Positions 8,813 through 17,279 of a DNA stretch of 64,000 bases are shown here, one piece after another. Position numbers and translations under genes: made by a program. The stretch comes from Natrinema amylolyticus_A (GTDB lineage Archaea > Halobacteriota > Halobacteria > Halobacteriales > Natrialbaceae): contig NZ_JBHUDI010000002.1 in assembly GCF_042678045.1 (NCBI RefSeq), positions 186,001 to 250,000 of the forward strand, written 5' to 3'. Under the pieces are notes generated by a model. It saw only the letters and a program-made list of their open reading frames with translations, was not told the origin of the DNA and searched no databases. Numbering within the stretch: position 1 is the first letter of the stretch; each line of letters begins with the position of its first letter.

Positions 8813-9057
8813 CGGTCACTCGACTGTTTCGACGGTAAATAAGCTCTCGTCGGTCAGGACGGCCTGGACGCGCCCGTGCACGCGTCGGCGAAGGCGTCTC
8901 GCTGGTTCTCGCTCGTCGATCCGTTGAGGATCCGCTGGAGATTCGCCGCCGAGACCACCGAACCCGTCAGCTTCGGCTGCGCCGGTTACGTAGGAGATCC
9001 ATCACGCCGTACGTGGCGTCTGGTTTGACTTCGTTCGCGCTGACTGGTGGAGCCCGC
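8813..9057. other. Short gap with a possible gene remnant
   Basis: On the minus strand, between a TAA near 8990 and a TGA at 8854, about 45 codons read VVSAANLQRILNGSTSENQR and look coding. The end of an anthranilate-phosphoribosyltransferase-like protein is one guess. There is no start codon and no intact gene. Confidence 0.25.
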
Positions 9058-9522
9058 TCAGACGAGGCTCTCCCTCGAGCCGACGTATTGGCCGCGGCCG
9101 GTGATCTCCGAGACCGACAGTTCGTACCACACCGACTCGTACTCGGAAAGGTCGTCATTGAAGATCTCGAGGGCTGCTTCCTCACCCACTTCGGAGAACA
9201 GCGTTGCCGCATGACTCAGATCGGAATCCGATACGTGTCGGATCGGTCCGCTGGCGACGACGCTCACCCACTGACTTTTTGTGTTCCACTCGTAGACGGT
9301 CAGGCTTGCGCGGTCGGTTTCGGTGACGAACGCGCGCTTCCTGCTGTTATCACTCATTACGAATCGGAAAAAACATCTGTTCGTTCCCCTGTCGTAGGCG
9401 AACGCGATTGGAATTGTGTACGCCTCCCCATCTGTTGCGAGGCCGAGTACCCCGAGGCTCTGATCCTGTAGAAATTCCTCTATTTCGTCCCGCTCCAGTT
9501 CTACACCAATGTCCTGTGACAT
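9058..9522 (-). CDS. Pyridoxamine 5'-phosphate oxidase-family protein
   Basis: 154 residues from ATG 9522 (MSQDIGVELERDEIEEFL). The opening helix with EEFLQDQSLGVLGLATDG, then AYTIPIAFAYDRGTNRCF, is the split beta-barrel of PPOX-like flavin-binding proteins. Haloarchaea have many such proteins, mostly of unknown substrate; some bind FMN or F420. It sits at the boundary between the NO block and the stress island. A redox or detoxifying role is inferred. Confidence 0.85.
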   Translation of the reverse strand: MSQDIGVELERDEIEEFLQDQSLGVLGLATDGEAYTIPIAFAYDRGTNRCFFRFVMSDNSRKRAFVTETDRASLTVYEWNTKSQWVSVVASGPIRHVSDSDLSHAATLFSEVGEEAALEIFNDDLSEYESVWYELSVSEITGRGQYVGSRESLV

Positions 9523-9555
9523 AGCACCGGGTACGACGACCGTCGTAAAAAACAC

Positions 9556-9805
9556 CGGGTGGGTCCTGTACGATTCCGTCGCATGCTCGGTCCTTGTCGG
9601 GAGCGGATGGTGTTCAGCGCGAGGTCGGTACCGCCTCGAGATTGTCCTTTCTTGACATAATACGAGTATGTTATATATATCAGCTTAAAGTCATACTGAG
9701 TGGATATTTTAATTGTACGATCGTGTATGTCGACGAGTTGTGAACGAGTGTCTGATCGAAGACAAAGACAGCGTCAAAGGGCCACGTCTACTGCCGGCGG
9801 CGCCT
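9556..9805. other. Gap with AT-rich stretch
   Basis: An AT-rich tract around 9650-9715 (containing TTATATATAT) is the only clear signal. It may be a promoter of a lost gene, since the next plus-strand frames are not convincing. Confidence 0.4.
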
Positions 9806-9922
9806 TCAGACTCTTCGCAGACTCACGTCGGCGTGAGATCCTTTGTGCCAACTGGTCGCGTTGGTGGTGGTCGCTTCGGCACCGGCATTGCCGTCGGTCG
9901 GGACGAGCACGGTACTGAACAT
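9806..9922 (-). pseudogene. Truncated universal stress protein
   Basis: From ATG 9922 the frame starts MFSTVLVPTDGNAGAEA, the typical first strand and loop of a haloarchaeal UspA protein (about 140 residues normally). Similarity is lost after about 17 residues and the frame ends after 38 codons. It is a decayed gene start. Confidence 0.6.
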
Positions 9923-10068
9923 ATCATTCCGTTCGCTCCGAACGGTCATCAAAAGCACTCCGACATCCGTCGATTGTGACATAGTGTGAAACGAGTTGGC
10001 GGGCCCCACCCTGGTATCGCAACGCTCATGATGTCGTTGACCCAGCCTAAACGGTGGAACTGCCACCG

Positions 10069-10554
10069 CTACGTCTCGTACATCCCCTCTGCCAGTCGAA
10101 CCTCTGGAATCGAGGGTGGTGCGTAGTATCGGACGATGTGGACGTCGTACGTCGGATTTTCCGCGACGCCGCCGGCGACGCTGGTCACCGGCTGGGCGAT
10201 TTCGCCGACGTTGTCGGTTCCAAGGAAGACGACCGACGGCCGAATCTCCTCGGTAATCGCTCTGATCCGCGTCGTAATTGCCGCGGCTGTTCCCTGATCG
10301 ATTCGCTCGTACCGGAACGCGGCCTGTGGGGCAATATCGGTGACTCCCTCTTGGAGTTTTCCGGCGACGTACGGGACACTAAAGGGTTCGTCCTCTCCTT
10401 CTTCATACCACCCGACATCGATCGCGTACGCTTCGTCGTCCGGAACGATGGTCAGAGCGAGCACCTCTTGGTCCAGCGATTCGCCGTACTCGGCTGCTCG
10501 TAACAGCGCTGCCTCGGCCAGATAGGACCCGTCAAAGGGTACGAGAAACGTCAT
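10069..10554 (-). CDS. Universal stress protein-like
   Basis: 161 residues from ATG 10554 (MTFLVPFDGSYLAEAALL). The Rossmann-like UspA fold is indicated by the first strand FLVPFDGS and by PSVVFLGTDNVGEI and PVTSVAGGVAE, which correspond to the core and C-terminal strands. The usual ATP-binding G-2X-G-9X-G(S/T) is modified. It is a clear paralogue of the protein at 22481 (shared PSVVFLG and PVTSVAG segments and the DVHIVRY ending), a subgroup different from the canonical USP at 29456. A stress role is likely; ligand unknown. Confidence 0.85.
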   Translation of the reverse strand: MTFLVPFDGSYLAEAALLRAAEYGESLDQEVLALTIVPDDEAYAIDVGWYEEGEDEPFSVPYVAGKLQEGVTDIAPQAAFRYERIDQGTAAAITTRIRAITEEIRPSVVFLGTDNVGEIAQPVTSVAGGVAENPTYDVHIVRYYAPPSIPEVRLAEGMYET

Positions 10555-10597
10555 TGCTATCGGTACTTCGCTACTGGCGGTGAACAAGCTTGGGGGT

Positions 10598-10605
10598 CGT
10601 ACGGT
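10598..10605. repeat. Target site duplication, left copy
   Basis: CGTACGGT directly abuts the left end of the IS element and recurs directly after its right end. Eight bases is the usual duplication for IS6-family elements. Confidence 0.8.
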
Positions 10606-11301
10606 GACGCTGTTCAGATTAGGATGAAGGATAAGACAGTGCGATTTGCTAGCGGTTCATGTCAGAAATCGACCGCCTCAACGGATCTAATGCAGCGATC
10701 CGATTAGAGTGTGTGGAGCGAGAGGCGACACCGCACAAGCTGATGGAATTGAGTATCCAGCACCATTTGGCAGATATATCACTTTCAAATACTGTTTCTG
10801 TTCTGTATGGATTCGGTGTCAAATGGGCACAATCAACTGTTCATAACTGGGTGTAGAGGACCGATCTACAGCCAACAGGCGGAAAGCACCCGGATCACGT
10901 CGCGCTTGACGGAACAGTGATCTAACTTGAAAATCAGCGCTACTGGCTGCACGCCGCCGTCGATCCGGAAACGAACGGACTTCTGCACGTCAAGCTCTAT
11001 TCAGCGCGAACGACAGCACTTACCTCGATGTTTCTCACTGAACTGCGGGAGCAACACGATGTCGATGACGCTGTGTTTCTCATCGATTCAGCACCATGGC
11101 TCAAAGCGCCACTTCATGATCACGAGCTCCGGTTTCGATACGAAACACGCGGAAATCGGAACGCTGTTGAACATATATTCTAAGAGATAGAACGATATAC
11201 CTACCAGTTTAGAAACCGTTTCAGAAATGCCGGTCCAGCAACCGTCGAAACAGGGTTGCAAAGCTACGCATACTACTGGAGTCAGCTAACCTGAACGATG
11301 C
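10606..11301 (+). mobile_element. Degenerate IS6-family insertion sequence
   Basis: 696 bp, delimited by imperfect terminal inverted repeats (left GACGCTGTTCAGATTAG, right end reversed GCATCGTTCAGGTTAG) and by 8-bp direct repeats CGTACGGT. It contains one transposase gene with three in-frame stops, so it cannot move by itself. The length is right for a haloarchaeal IS6-type element. It landed next to a decayed USP gene. Confidence 0.85.
10659..11294 (+). pseudogene. IS6-family transposase with three in-frame stops
   Basis: From ATG 10659 one continuous frame runs to TGA 11292-11294 and matches an IS6-type DDE transposase: SEIDRLNGSNAAIRLECVER, an HTH region (STVHNWV), the first Asp in VALDGTVI, the second in FLIDSAPW, and the Glu in EIERYTYQF. 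It is interrupted by TAG at 10854, TAA at 10923 and TAA at 11181, with no frameshift. Everything else of the 211-residue protein is present, so decay by point mutation is recent. Confidence 0.85.
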
Positions 11302-11309
11302 CGTACGGT
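11302..11309. repeat. Target site duplication, right copy
   Basis: CGTACGGT repeats the sequence at 10598-10605 and marks the right edge of the IS element. Confidence 0.8.
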
Positions 11310-11312
11310 CCC

Positions 11313-11640
11313 TCAGCGAACGACGGTGACGGGAACCGGCTCTCGGCGTACGACCGTCTTGGCGACGCTTGCATACAACGCTCGCTCCGCGTCGAACAAC
11401 CCGTAGGCACCGAGGACGATGTGAACGAGGCGCTTCGGGTCGCGATATCGGAATCGATCGCGACCGATCGATCGCAGTCGGCAGCGGTCTCGTCGACGTC
11501 CGCAAAGAGCTGGTCTCTCACCTCGACAACGGAAACGAGAATCGTTCGAGCCAGGCGGCTCCTTCCGGCTACAGCAAAATAGCATCACGAGGGCCACCTC
11601 CGCTTGCTCGCCAGGCGCGAAGTCGCCCAAACGATACACC
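11313..11640 (-). pseudogene. Frameshifted universal stress protein remnant
   Basis: The last 35 codons read HIVLGAYGLFDAERALYAS and VAKTVVRREPVPVTVVR, the conserved C-terminus of canonical UspA proteins, ending at 11313. Further upstream, another frame reads DQLFADVDETAADCDRSV, which matches the middle of the same family. At least one frameshift separates them, and the N-terminal half cannot be followed. The IS insertion lies just past its end. Confidence 0.65.
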
Positions 11641-11819
11641 TGGTCGACGATGTCGGATTCTGTCAGGGTTCCTCTTACTCGGACAGGGTAATCTGCTGAT
11701 CGACGCGGAAGATCGAGTCAATCTCGCAATCGAACGCCGCGAGATGTGCTGCGTTCCGGATTCGCTCCCGTCTCGCACCTCTCGATAAGAGGCGATCAAA
11801 AACTCAGGGTCAGCCCCGC
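11641..11819 (-). other. Decayed coding stretch
   Basis: Minus-strand segments HLAAFDCEIDSIFRVDQQ and, in another frame, TESDIVDQVYRLGDFAPGEQ look like former coding sequence. The family was not recognised. Confidence 0.3.
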
Positions 11820-12839
11820 TCACTCATGGCCGTCGACCGGTCCCAGTTCCTCCTGGAGGTCCTCGAAGATTGTCTCTTCGCGGTTCGCAACGGTGCCGAC
11901 GAGACTCGCCGCCTCTTCGAAGCGTTCGGGGTGAGACCCTCTTTGTTCCAGGATCTCGTCCAGTCGCTCGGTGACGAGTTGCCACTCCGAACCGACGTCC
12001 GCCATCCGGTCGCCGAGCGCGGGATCGAGGTCGGTCCGCTGTCCCAGTTCTGCGAGCGACTCGGCGAAGAGACCACGAAACGCCGTTCCATCTCCGTGTT
12101 CGTCGATACTTCGCTTTGCGGCTCGGATCGGTCTGGCCGGCTCCGGCAGATCCGGCCACGTACCGAGATACTCCCCGAACGACCGTAACGCGGGGAGTCC
12201 TTCCTCACCCGGACCCCGTGCGTCTCGTTTTATGTGGAGTGGGTCGAGCATGTACGCCGCTGCCTGTCGCAGGCCAGCCGCAGCTGCGTCCGTTTCGTCC
12301 TCCGTCCGTGCCGCGCGGGTCACGACGAGAAACTCGTTTTCGAGCGAGACGAACCGATCGTGGCTCCAGGCGTCCTCAAGCGTCGACCAAGGGACTTCCT
12401 GTCGGGTCTCCATCGCCGCGTCCGAAAGCAGTGCCGTCTCGTCGTCGTAGCCGATTAGCACGGCGACGTGTGGCGGGAGATGAGTCGGTTCCTCGGGGAG
12501 ATACTCGAGGGATCCCGGATCGAGAAACAGCATCACCGGGTCGCCATCGTCGACGTAACTGGTGACGTTCTGCCAGGCCGCCTCGACGTCGTTTCCCTCT
12601 TGGTACAGGTGAGGAACGCCGAGCCGTTCGAAGTAGGCACGTTCCAGCCAGATCGGACTCGCCCGAAACGTGACCCAGGGTTTCTCGGGATGCTCGTACA
12701 GGACGAACGCTGGACCGCCCCCGATGCCGAAACACGCTGCCTCGCTGTCGTTCCACCCGTAGTATGCCGCGAAGTTCCGGATTGCGGCCGCTCCACAGTG
12801 GACGCCGGACTGGTGATCGTAGCCTTCGACGAGTTCCAT
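11820..12839 (-). CDS. BtrH N-terminal / DUF4872 domain protein
   Basis: 339 residues from ATG 12839 (MELVEGYDHQSGVHC); upstream codons in frame lack family character. The N-terminal domain (HQSGVHCGAAAIRNFAAYYG, later LPPHVAVLIGYDDE) has the Cys...His layout of the BtrH N-terminal domain, a papain-like fold first named from butirosin biosynthesis, where it transfers an acyl group. The C-terminal half (about 190-330) fits the helical DUF4872 domain that commonly follows. Cys15 and the His of PPHVAV are the likely catalytic pair. Its substrate here is unknown; no antibiotic pathway surrounds it. Confidence 0.85.
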   Translation of the reverse strand: MELVEGYDHQSGVHCGAAAIRNFAAYYGWNDSEAACFGIGGGPAFVLYEHPEKPWVTFRASPIWLERAYFERLGVPHLYQEGNDVEAAWQNVTSYVDDGDPVMLFLDPGSLEYLPEEPTHLPPHVAVLIGYDDETALLSDAAMETRQEVPWSTLEDAWSHDRFVSLENEFLVVTRAARTEDETDAAAAGLRQAAAYMLDPLHIKRDARGPGEEGLPALRSFGEYLGTWPDLPEPARPIRAAKRSIDEHGDGTAFRGLFAESLAELGQRTDLDPALGDRMADVGSEWQLVTERLDEILEQRGSHPERFEEAASLVGTVANREETIFEDLQEELGPVDGHE

Positions 12840-12957
12840 ACAGGACGTACGATCGACGTGCAGGTAATTAATACACCCTGGCGGTGCATAACGGCACACA
12901 TCCGATGGGCGGCAACCGGCGCTTTGAGGGCACACAGCCCGGGCCGACCTCACGATC

Positions 12958-13110
12958 ATGGAGTGTCTTGGGGCCGTCGACGGATCCGAAGACTCCAAGA
13001 ACGTCTCTCCGACGCCGCCGACATCGCGGACGCGATGGACGGATCGATCACAGTGGTTCACGCGGTCGATCCCACCGCGTACGACGAGGGCGGAAGCGAA
13101 CGGGTTATCT
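12958..13110 (+). pseudogene. Frameshifted universal stress protein start
   Basis: The frame opens at ATG 12958 with MECLGAVDGSEDSKN and continues in a second frame with SDAADIADAMDGSITVVHAV, the beginning of a canonical UspA protein. The rest is missing. It is the third decayed USP in 3.5 kb. Confidence 0.65.
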
Positions 13111-13359
13111 TCTTATCACGTACCTATCCCCTCCAGGACCTCCCTTGCCTCGGTATCGCGTGGCTTGCGCCGTACCCCTCGGCGGAAGCGATGGATAGCA
13201 TTCGATCGGTGTGCAGTCGAACAGGAGTGGCTGCCCACAGCGTGTCTCGTCGTGTTCGTGTGGAGGTTGACCCCCGGATCTATAGTAGCCACTGAACGTC
13301 ACTGCACACCCGATCGCACGAGGGCTATGCGATCGGTATGTAACTCGTTCCAGTTGTTA

Positions 13360-13512
13360 CTAGAGGACGTCCATTCCGTGATCTTTGTCGTCGAACAGTT
13401 CGGCCATCGCCACGGTTTCGTTGTCGTTCACGTCGTCGACCATGCCGATCCCGTAGATCGAGACACCCCCGTTCCCGGGTACGGGGAACTGATCGACGGT
13501 TCTCGTCCTCGA
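13360..13512 (-). pseudogene. C-terminal fragment of an unrecognised gene
   Basis: About 50 codons between two stops, ending TAG at 13360, read GNGGVSIYGIGMVDDVNDNE and AMAELFDDKDHGMDVL. The composition is typical of haloarchaeal protein, but there is no start codon. Family not recognised. Confidence 0.35.
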
Positions 13513-13516
13513 CCGA

Positions 13517-14155
13517 TCACCGGTCTAGATACGCCATCGCCTCCTCATCGGATACTTGCTGAAAGTTTTCGTAGAACTGTCCGACACCCCTGAAGCCGGC
13601 AGGCGTCTCGAGACAGACGACTTCGTCAGCCTCCGCTTCCAGTTCGTCAATGGTGTCGGGCGGACCGACCGGCACTGCCAGGACGATCCGATCGGCGTCC
13701 GTTCCCTGGAGTTTCTCGAGACACGCCCTGACAGTCGATCCCGTCGCGACGCCGTCGTCGACGACGACAACGGTTTTCCCCGCCAAATCGGGCTCCGATC
13801 GATCGCCCCGGTAGCGCTCGGCCTTCTGACGCGCGTTTTCCGCTTCTACCTCGCGCTGTCGTTCGAAGTACTCCTCGTCGGCGCCAGTACCGCGGAACGC
13901 CGCCTCGTTTCGCCAGACGCTTCCATCGCTCGCGACGGCCCCGATCGCGTACTCCGGATTGCCCGGCGCGCCGATCTTCTTCGCAACGACGATGTCGAGT
14001 GACACTTCAAGCGCGTCGGCGACTGCTCGTCCGAGCGGAAGGCCGCCTCGAGGAATGGCCAGCGCGATATCCGCGTCGATCTCTCGCTCCAAGAGTGCCT
14101 CCGCGAGTTGTTCTCCCGCCTCTGTTCGGTCTGTGAATCGCCGGGATGTTGCCAT
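13517..14155 (-). CDS. Phosphoribosyltransferase family protein
   Basis: 212 residues from ATG 14155 (MATSRRFTDRTEAGEQL). The PRPP-binding loop is clear in TVVVVDDGVATGSTVRACL (about 129-147), and DIALAIPRGGLPLGRAVADA forms the N-terminal substrate side. This stand-alone subtype is not a nucleobase-salvage enzyme of known type. Related domains occur fused to dienelactone hydrolase or erythromycin esterase domains in bacteria, and both of those families are neighbours here. A palindromic TATA element lies 26-37 bp upstream. Confidence 0.88.
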   Translation of the reverse strand: MATSRRFTDRTEAGEQLAEALLEREIDADIALAIPRGGLPLGRAVADALEVSLDIVVAKKIGAPGNPEYAIGAVASDGSVWRNEAAFRGTGADEEYFERQREVEAENARQKAERYRGDRSEPDLAGKTVVVVDDGVATGSTVRACLEKLQGTDADRIVLAVPVGPPDTIDELEAEADEVVCLETPAGFRGVGQFYENFQQVSDEEAMAYLDR

Positions 14156-14180
14156 GGTTCTGGGTCCGAGAACGTGACCG

Positions 14181-14192
14181 ACTTATATAATA
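14181..14192. promoter_or_regulatory. TATA element between divergent genes
   Basis: ACTTATATAATA lies about 30 bp before the phosphoribosyltransferase ATG, which fits a leaderless transcript. It is nearly symmetric, but the hydrolase start at 14279 is too far for it to serve that gene directly. Confidence 0.55.
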
Positions 14193-14278
14193 CACGGGTG
14201 GTGATGTCGGCGTGACCGATCGATCGTCCGAGGCAGGACGGCCCCCTCCTCTAAAGCCCCTGCTAGTGTCAGAGGGGT

Positions 14279-14920
14279 ATGGCACATCAGTCGGAAACGC
14301 TCGTGTCAATCCCCGCCGATGACGTAGAACTCGAGGGCATGCTCGAAATACCGGCGGATGCACCCGGTGTGGTCGTCTTCGCTCACGGGAGCGGGTCCAG
14401 TCGAAAGAGTCCGCGCAACAACTTCGTCGCGGACGTCATCCGCGATCGAGGCCTTGGGACCCTGTTGTTCGATCTGCTCACCGAAGCGGAGGATCAGTAC
14501 CGTGAGAACAGGTTCGACATCCCGTTACTAACTGACCGTCTCGTCGCGGTCACCGAGTGGCTGTGGGATCGCGAGGACGTCCCCGACGTGAACATCGGGT
14601 ACTTCGGCTCCAGTACGGGTGCTGCGTCCGCGCTTCGGGGCGTGGCGCGCCTGCAGGGCGATGTCGATGCGGTCGTCTCGCGCGGCGGCCGTGTCGACAT
14701 GGCGTCCGAGGTACTCGACGAGGTTCGGGCACCGACCCTGTTCATCGTCGGTGGGAACGACACACAAGTACTCGACCTCAACCGTGAGGCCCTCGACCAC
14801 CTCACCTGCGAGAAGGACCTCCACGTCGTCGAGGGGGCAGGGCATCTCTTCGAGGGAGAAGGACAACTCGAGGAAGTCGCCGACGTGGCAGCCGACTGGT
14901 TCGCCGAGCACCTGCAGTGA
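14279..14920 (+). CDS. Dienelactone-hydrolase-type alpha/beta hydrolase
   Basis: 213 residues from ATG 14279; GAGGGG just upstream can act as ribosome binding site. The nucleophile elbow is GYFGSSTGAAS (Ser near 114), the acid Asp lies in FIVGGNDTQVLDL, and the catalytic His in VEGAGHLFEG. The oxyanion motif FAHGSGSSRKSPRN precedes. Members of this group sit with, or are fused to, phosphoribosyltransferases, as with the divergent neighbour. Substrate unknown. It ends 9 bp from the convergent SerB-like gene. Confidence 0.9.
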   Translation: MAHQSETLVSIPADDVELEGMLEIPADAPGVVVFAHGSGSSRKSPRNNFVADVIRDRGLGTLLFDLLTEAEDQYRENRFDIPLLTDRLVAVTEWLWDREDVPDVNIGYFGSSTGAASALRGVARLQGDVDAVVSRGGRVDMASEVLDEVRAPTLFIVGGNDTQVLDLNREALDHLTCEKDLHVVEGAGHLFEGEGQLEEVADVAADWFAEHLQ

Positions 14921-14929
14921 AAGATCGAA

Positions 14930-15586
14930 TCAGCGTTCGCTCCCGTCCACGTCGATGACGTCGTGCTGATCGAAGTGGAGATGAAGTTCTTGCATCGACG
15001 TCACGACGTGATCGCAGTACTGCTCGACGACCGGTTCCGGTTCGAATCCGATGGCAGTTCCGGCGGCCCGAAGCATCGGGAGATCCGTGACCCCGCCACC
15101 GACCGCGATTGTCCGGTCGAGGCTGTCACCGGAGGTGACGGCGAGCTCCCCCAGTGGCTGATCTTTCGCGTCGTCCAGCACGGGGCCTTCAACGTCGCCC
15201 GTCAGCGCCCCGTTTTCCAATACGAGCCGATTCGCCACAAGGTGATCGACCGCGACCCCAGCTCGATCCAGCGTCGTCTCGACGCCCCGTTCGAAACCAC
15301 CCGTGACGATCGCGACGACCACGTCGGATCGTCGCAGGTCCACGATCAACTCGGCGGCGCCGTCGCGCAACCGACATCGATCGAACGCGGATTCGATGCG
15401 GCGTTCCGGCATCCCCTCGAGCAGCGAGACACGCTCTCGAAGGCTGGTCTCGAAATCGGTCTCGTCACGGAGTCCCTGCTCGAGGAGGCCACGCATCTCG
15501 CTTGCGACGTCGTACTCTCTCCCGAGGAGGATACTCAGGTCTGATTGGGAGAGCGTGTCGTCGAAATCGAAGGCAACGAGTGTCAT
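14930..15586 (-). CDS. SerB-like HAD phosphatase
   Basis: 218 residues from ATG 15586 (MTLVAFDFDDTLSQSD); the frame is open to 15730 without family similarity. Motif I is DFDDT, motif II IVTGGF, and the Lys of motif III lies in DDAKDQPL. Motif IV reads AVGGGVTDLPML, whereas phosphoserine phosphatases have GDGxND, so the first acidic magnesium ligand is Gly here. Activity may be weak or the substrate different. Length fits the SerB family. Confidence 0.82.
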   Translation of the reverse strand: MTLVAFDFDDTLSQSDLSILLGREYDVASEMRGLLEQGLRDETDFETSLRERVSLLEGMPERRIESAFDRCRLRDGAAELIVDLRRSDVVVAIVTGGFERGVETTLDRAGVAVDHLVANRLVLENGALTGDVEGPVLDDAKDQPLGELAVTSGDSLDRTIAVGGGVTDLPMLRAAGTAIGFEPEPVVEQYCDHVVTSMQELHLHFDQHDVIDVDGSER

Positions 15587-15753
15587 GGCTGCCTGTTCGT
15601 CGGCTGGTCCGATAATACCCCACCCGTCCACATCGCATCCGGCTGCGACCGTCGAGGCCGATCCAGCGCACTTCGTCGCACGTGGGTGCGTCGTTATGTC
15701 CGGAGATAATGACACTACATAGCTTAACATCGCTGGCTCTCAAACGGAGCTGT

Positions 15754-15843
15754 ATGGATTTCGACGAATTCACCGGCACGGTTCAGCATCGACTCGAGTT
15801 CCCCGATACTGGCCGCGCAGTGTGAGCGATCCGGGCGACCCTC
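15754..15843 (+). pseudogene. N-terminus of DUF2267 gene cut by in-frame TGA
   Basis: ATG 15754 opens MDFDEFTGTVQHRLEF in the same frame as the downstream protein. A TGA at 15823-15825 then interrupts it at a position where the family has Arg (CGA). The codons after the stop (AIRATL) are still family-like, so the whole region was one gene until recently. Confidence 0.7.
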
Positions 15844-16269
15844 ATGACACTTGGCCAGCGAATTCCAGAGGGGAACGCCAACGATCTCGCCGGGTCGCTC
15901 CCGCTCGAGATCAAGTGGTATCTAACCGGTGCCGTCCAGGAACACGGTCAGCGATTCGACTGGCAGGAGTTCGTCGAGCGCGTCAGCGAGATCGAAGAGA
16001 TCGACCCGTCAGAGGCAGCGTACCATGCACGAGTCGTCGTCGACCTCATCGAAACTGCGGTCCCCCCGTCGGACTTCCAGCAACTCCGCAATCAGCTGCC
16101 CGAGAGCGAAGCCGACGAGAACTGGCGCAAGCTGTTCGAGGTAGTCGACGGTGGCGGCTGGGGCGACGCCCAGGAAGCACAGATCGGCGGCGGCCCACAG
16201 TTCGACGCGACGGGGCAAGCTACTATCGAGTCAGCGGACGAGGAGTCGACCGACGGCGAATCGGAATGA
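15844..16269 (+). CDS. DUF2267 domain protein (N-terminally truncated)
   Basis: 141 residues if translation restarts at ATG 15844 (MTLGQRIPEGNANDL). The helical DUF2267 pattern is clear: DLAGSLPLEIKWYLTGAV and FDWQEFVERVSEIEEIDPSE. Full-length relatives begin about 30 residues earlier, and that part exists upstream in frame behind a TGA (15823). Either this is a pseudogene or the shorter product is made. DUF2267 proteins are common in stress-response regions; their role is unknown. Confidence 0.65.
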   Translation: MTLGQRIPEGNANDLAGSLPLEIKWYLTGAVQEHGQRFDWQEFVERVSEIEEIDPSEAAYHARVVVDLIETAVPPSDFQQLRNQLPESEADENWRKLFEVVDGGGWGDAQEAQIGGGPQFDATGQATIESADEESTDGESE

Positions 16270-16335
16270 GCGACTACGCCGAACCGTCGCGGCAGGGCCG
16301 ACGAGAGGCCACTCGTCGGCAGCCGCATCGCGGAC

Positions 16336-17157
16336 TCACGCTGCCGAGCCGTCCGCCCGATCGACCAGTTCGAGAAGTGGACTGTACGCGTCAGGGAGTT
16401 GCTGGAGCGCGTCATCGAACTCCGCCGGCGGGACGGCGTCGGCGAGTGCCGCCATCACCGCCCGCACGTGGTCTCTCACCTCGCCGGTGTCGGTTTCGCC
16501 GTCGTCAGTGATCCGGTCGGCCAGCTCCGACTCATCACTTTCGGTCCGTTCCTGCTCGGCAACCCGGTCAACGAACTCGACGATATCGTAGTCCGTCGCC
16601 GGCGTTTCTGACGTTTCGAGGGCGGCTGCGAACGCGTCGGGCAGGTAGACGGCCAACTGTCTGGCCTCGCCGTGAGTGAGCCGCTCGCCGAGGACCCGCA
16701 GGGTCGCGATCGTCGTGTCTCGGGCCGCCGCCCGCGACTCGAGATCGGTGTGGCGGCGAACCGTCCCCAGGAACTCCTCGGGGTCGGCCATCCAGAAGAG
16801 GCGGTCGTACGCTGGGGGAAGCTGTGCGCGAGCGTCGTCCAACTCGGCGCCGACAGCCTCGGCGAGGGTGACGCCGACTGCTCGCACGAGGGTCGGCGGA
16901 CTGTCGCCCTCGATATTCGCCCGGTCGTCCACTCGGGAGCGGAACTCGTCGAACGAGAAATCCCCCGGAACCTCTCCGTGCTCGCGCAACGCATCGGCGA
17001 GTGATTCCGGGAGCTGCACCGCCAAATCGTCGACTTCCCCCATCGTGAGTCGCTCGCCGAGCGTCTGCAGCGTTGCCATTGTCACCGATCGGGCGACTGC
17101 GTCTGACTCGAGGTTCGCCCGTCGACGAACGGTCGTGATGAATTCTTGATCGTCCAT
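16336..17157 (-). CDS. Tandem DUF2267 domain protein
   Basis: 273 residues from ATG 17157 (MDDQEFITTVRRRANLES). Two homologous halves are visible: FITTVRRRANLESDAVARSV and FLGTVRRHTDLESRAAARDT, each followed by TLxxLGERL and a helical repeat. The protein is therefore an internal duplication of the DUF2267 unit. It faces the single-domain copy at 15844 tail to tail. Function unknown; acidic and soluble. Confidence 0.85.
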   Translation of the reverse strand: MDDQEFITTVRRRANLESDAVARSVTMATLQTLGERLTMGEVDDLAVQLPESLADALREHGEVPGDFSFDEFRSRVDDRANIEGDSPPTLVRAVGVTLAEAVGAELDDARAQLPPAYDRLFWMADPEEFLGTVRRHTDLESRAAARDTTIATLRVLGERLTHGEARQLAVYLPDAFAAALETSETPATDYDIVEFVDRVAEQERTESDESELADRITDDGETDTGEVRDHVRAVMAALADAVPPAEFDDALQQLPDAYSPLLELVDRADGSAA

Positions 17158-17279
17158 GTGTGAAATCACCGTCCTGTTCGGCTACCGACCACCGCGACAC
17201 GATTAGTTCTAGCTGGTACCCACGGTGGGGATTCCTCGCGGTCGGCTCATGGCCGCGAGCGAAACGGAGGATCAGTAGC

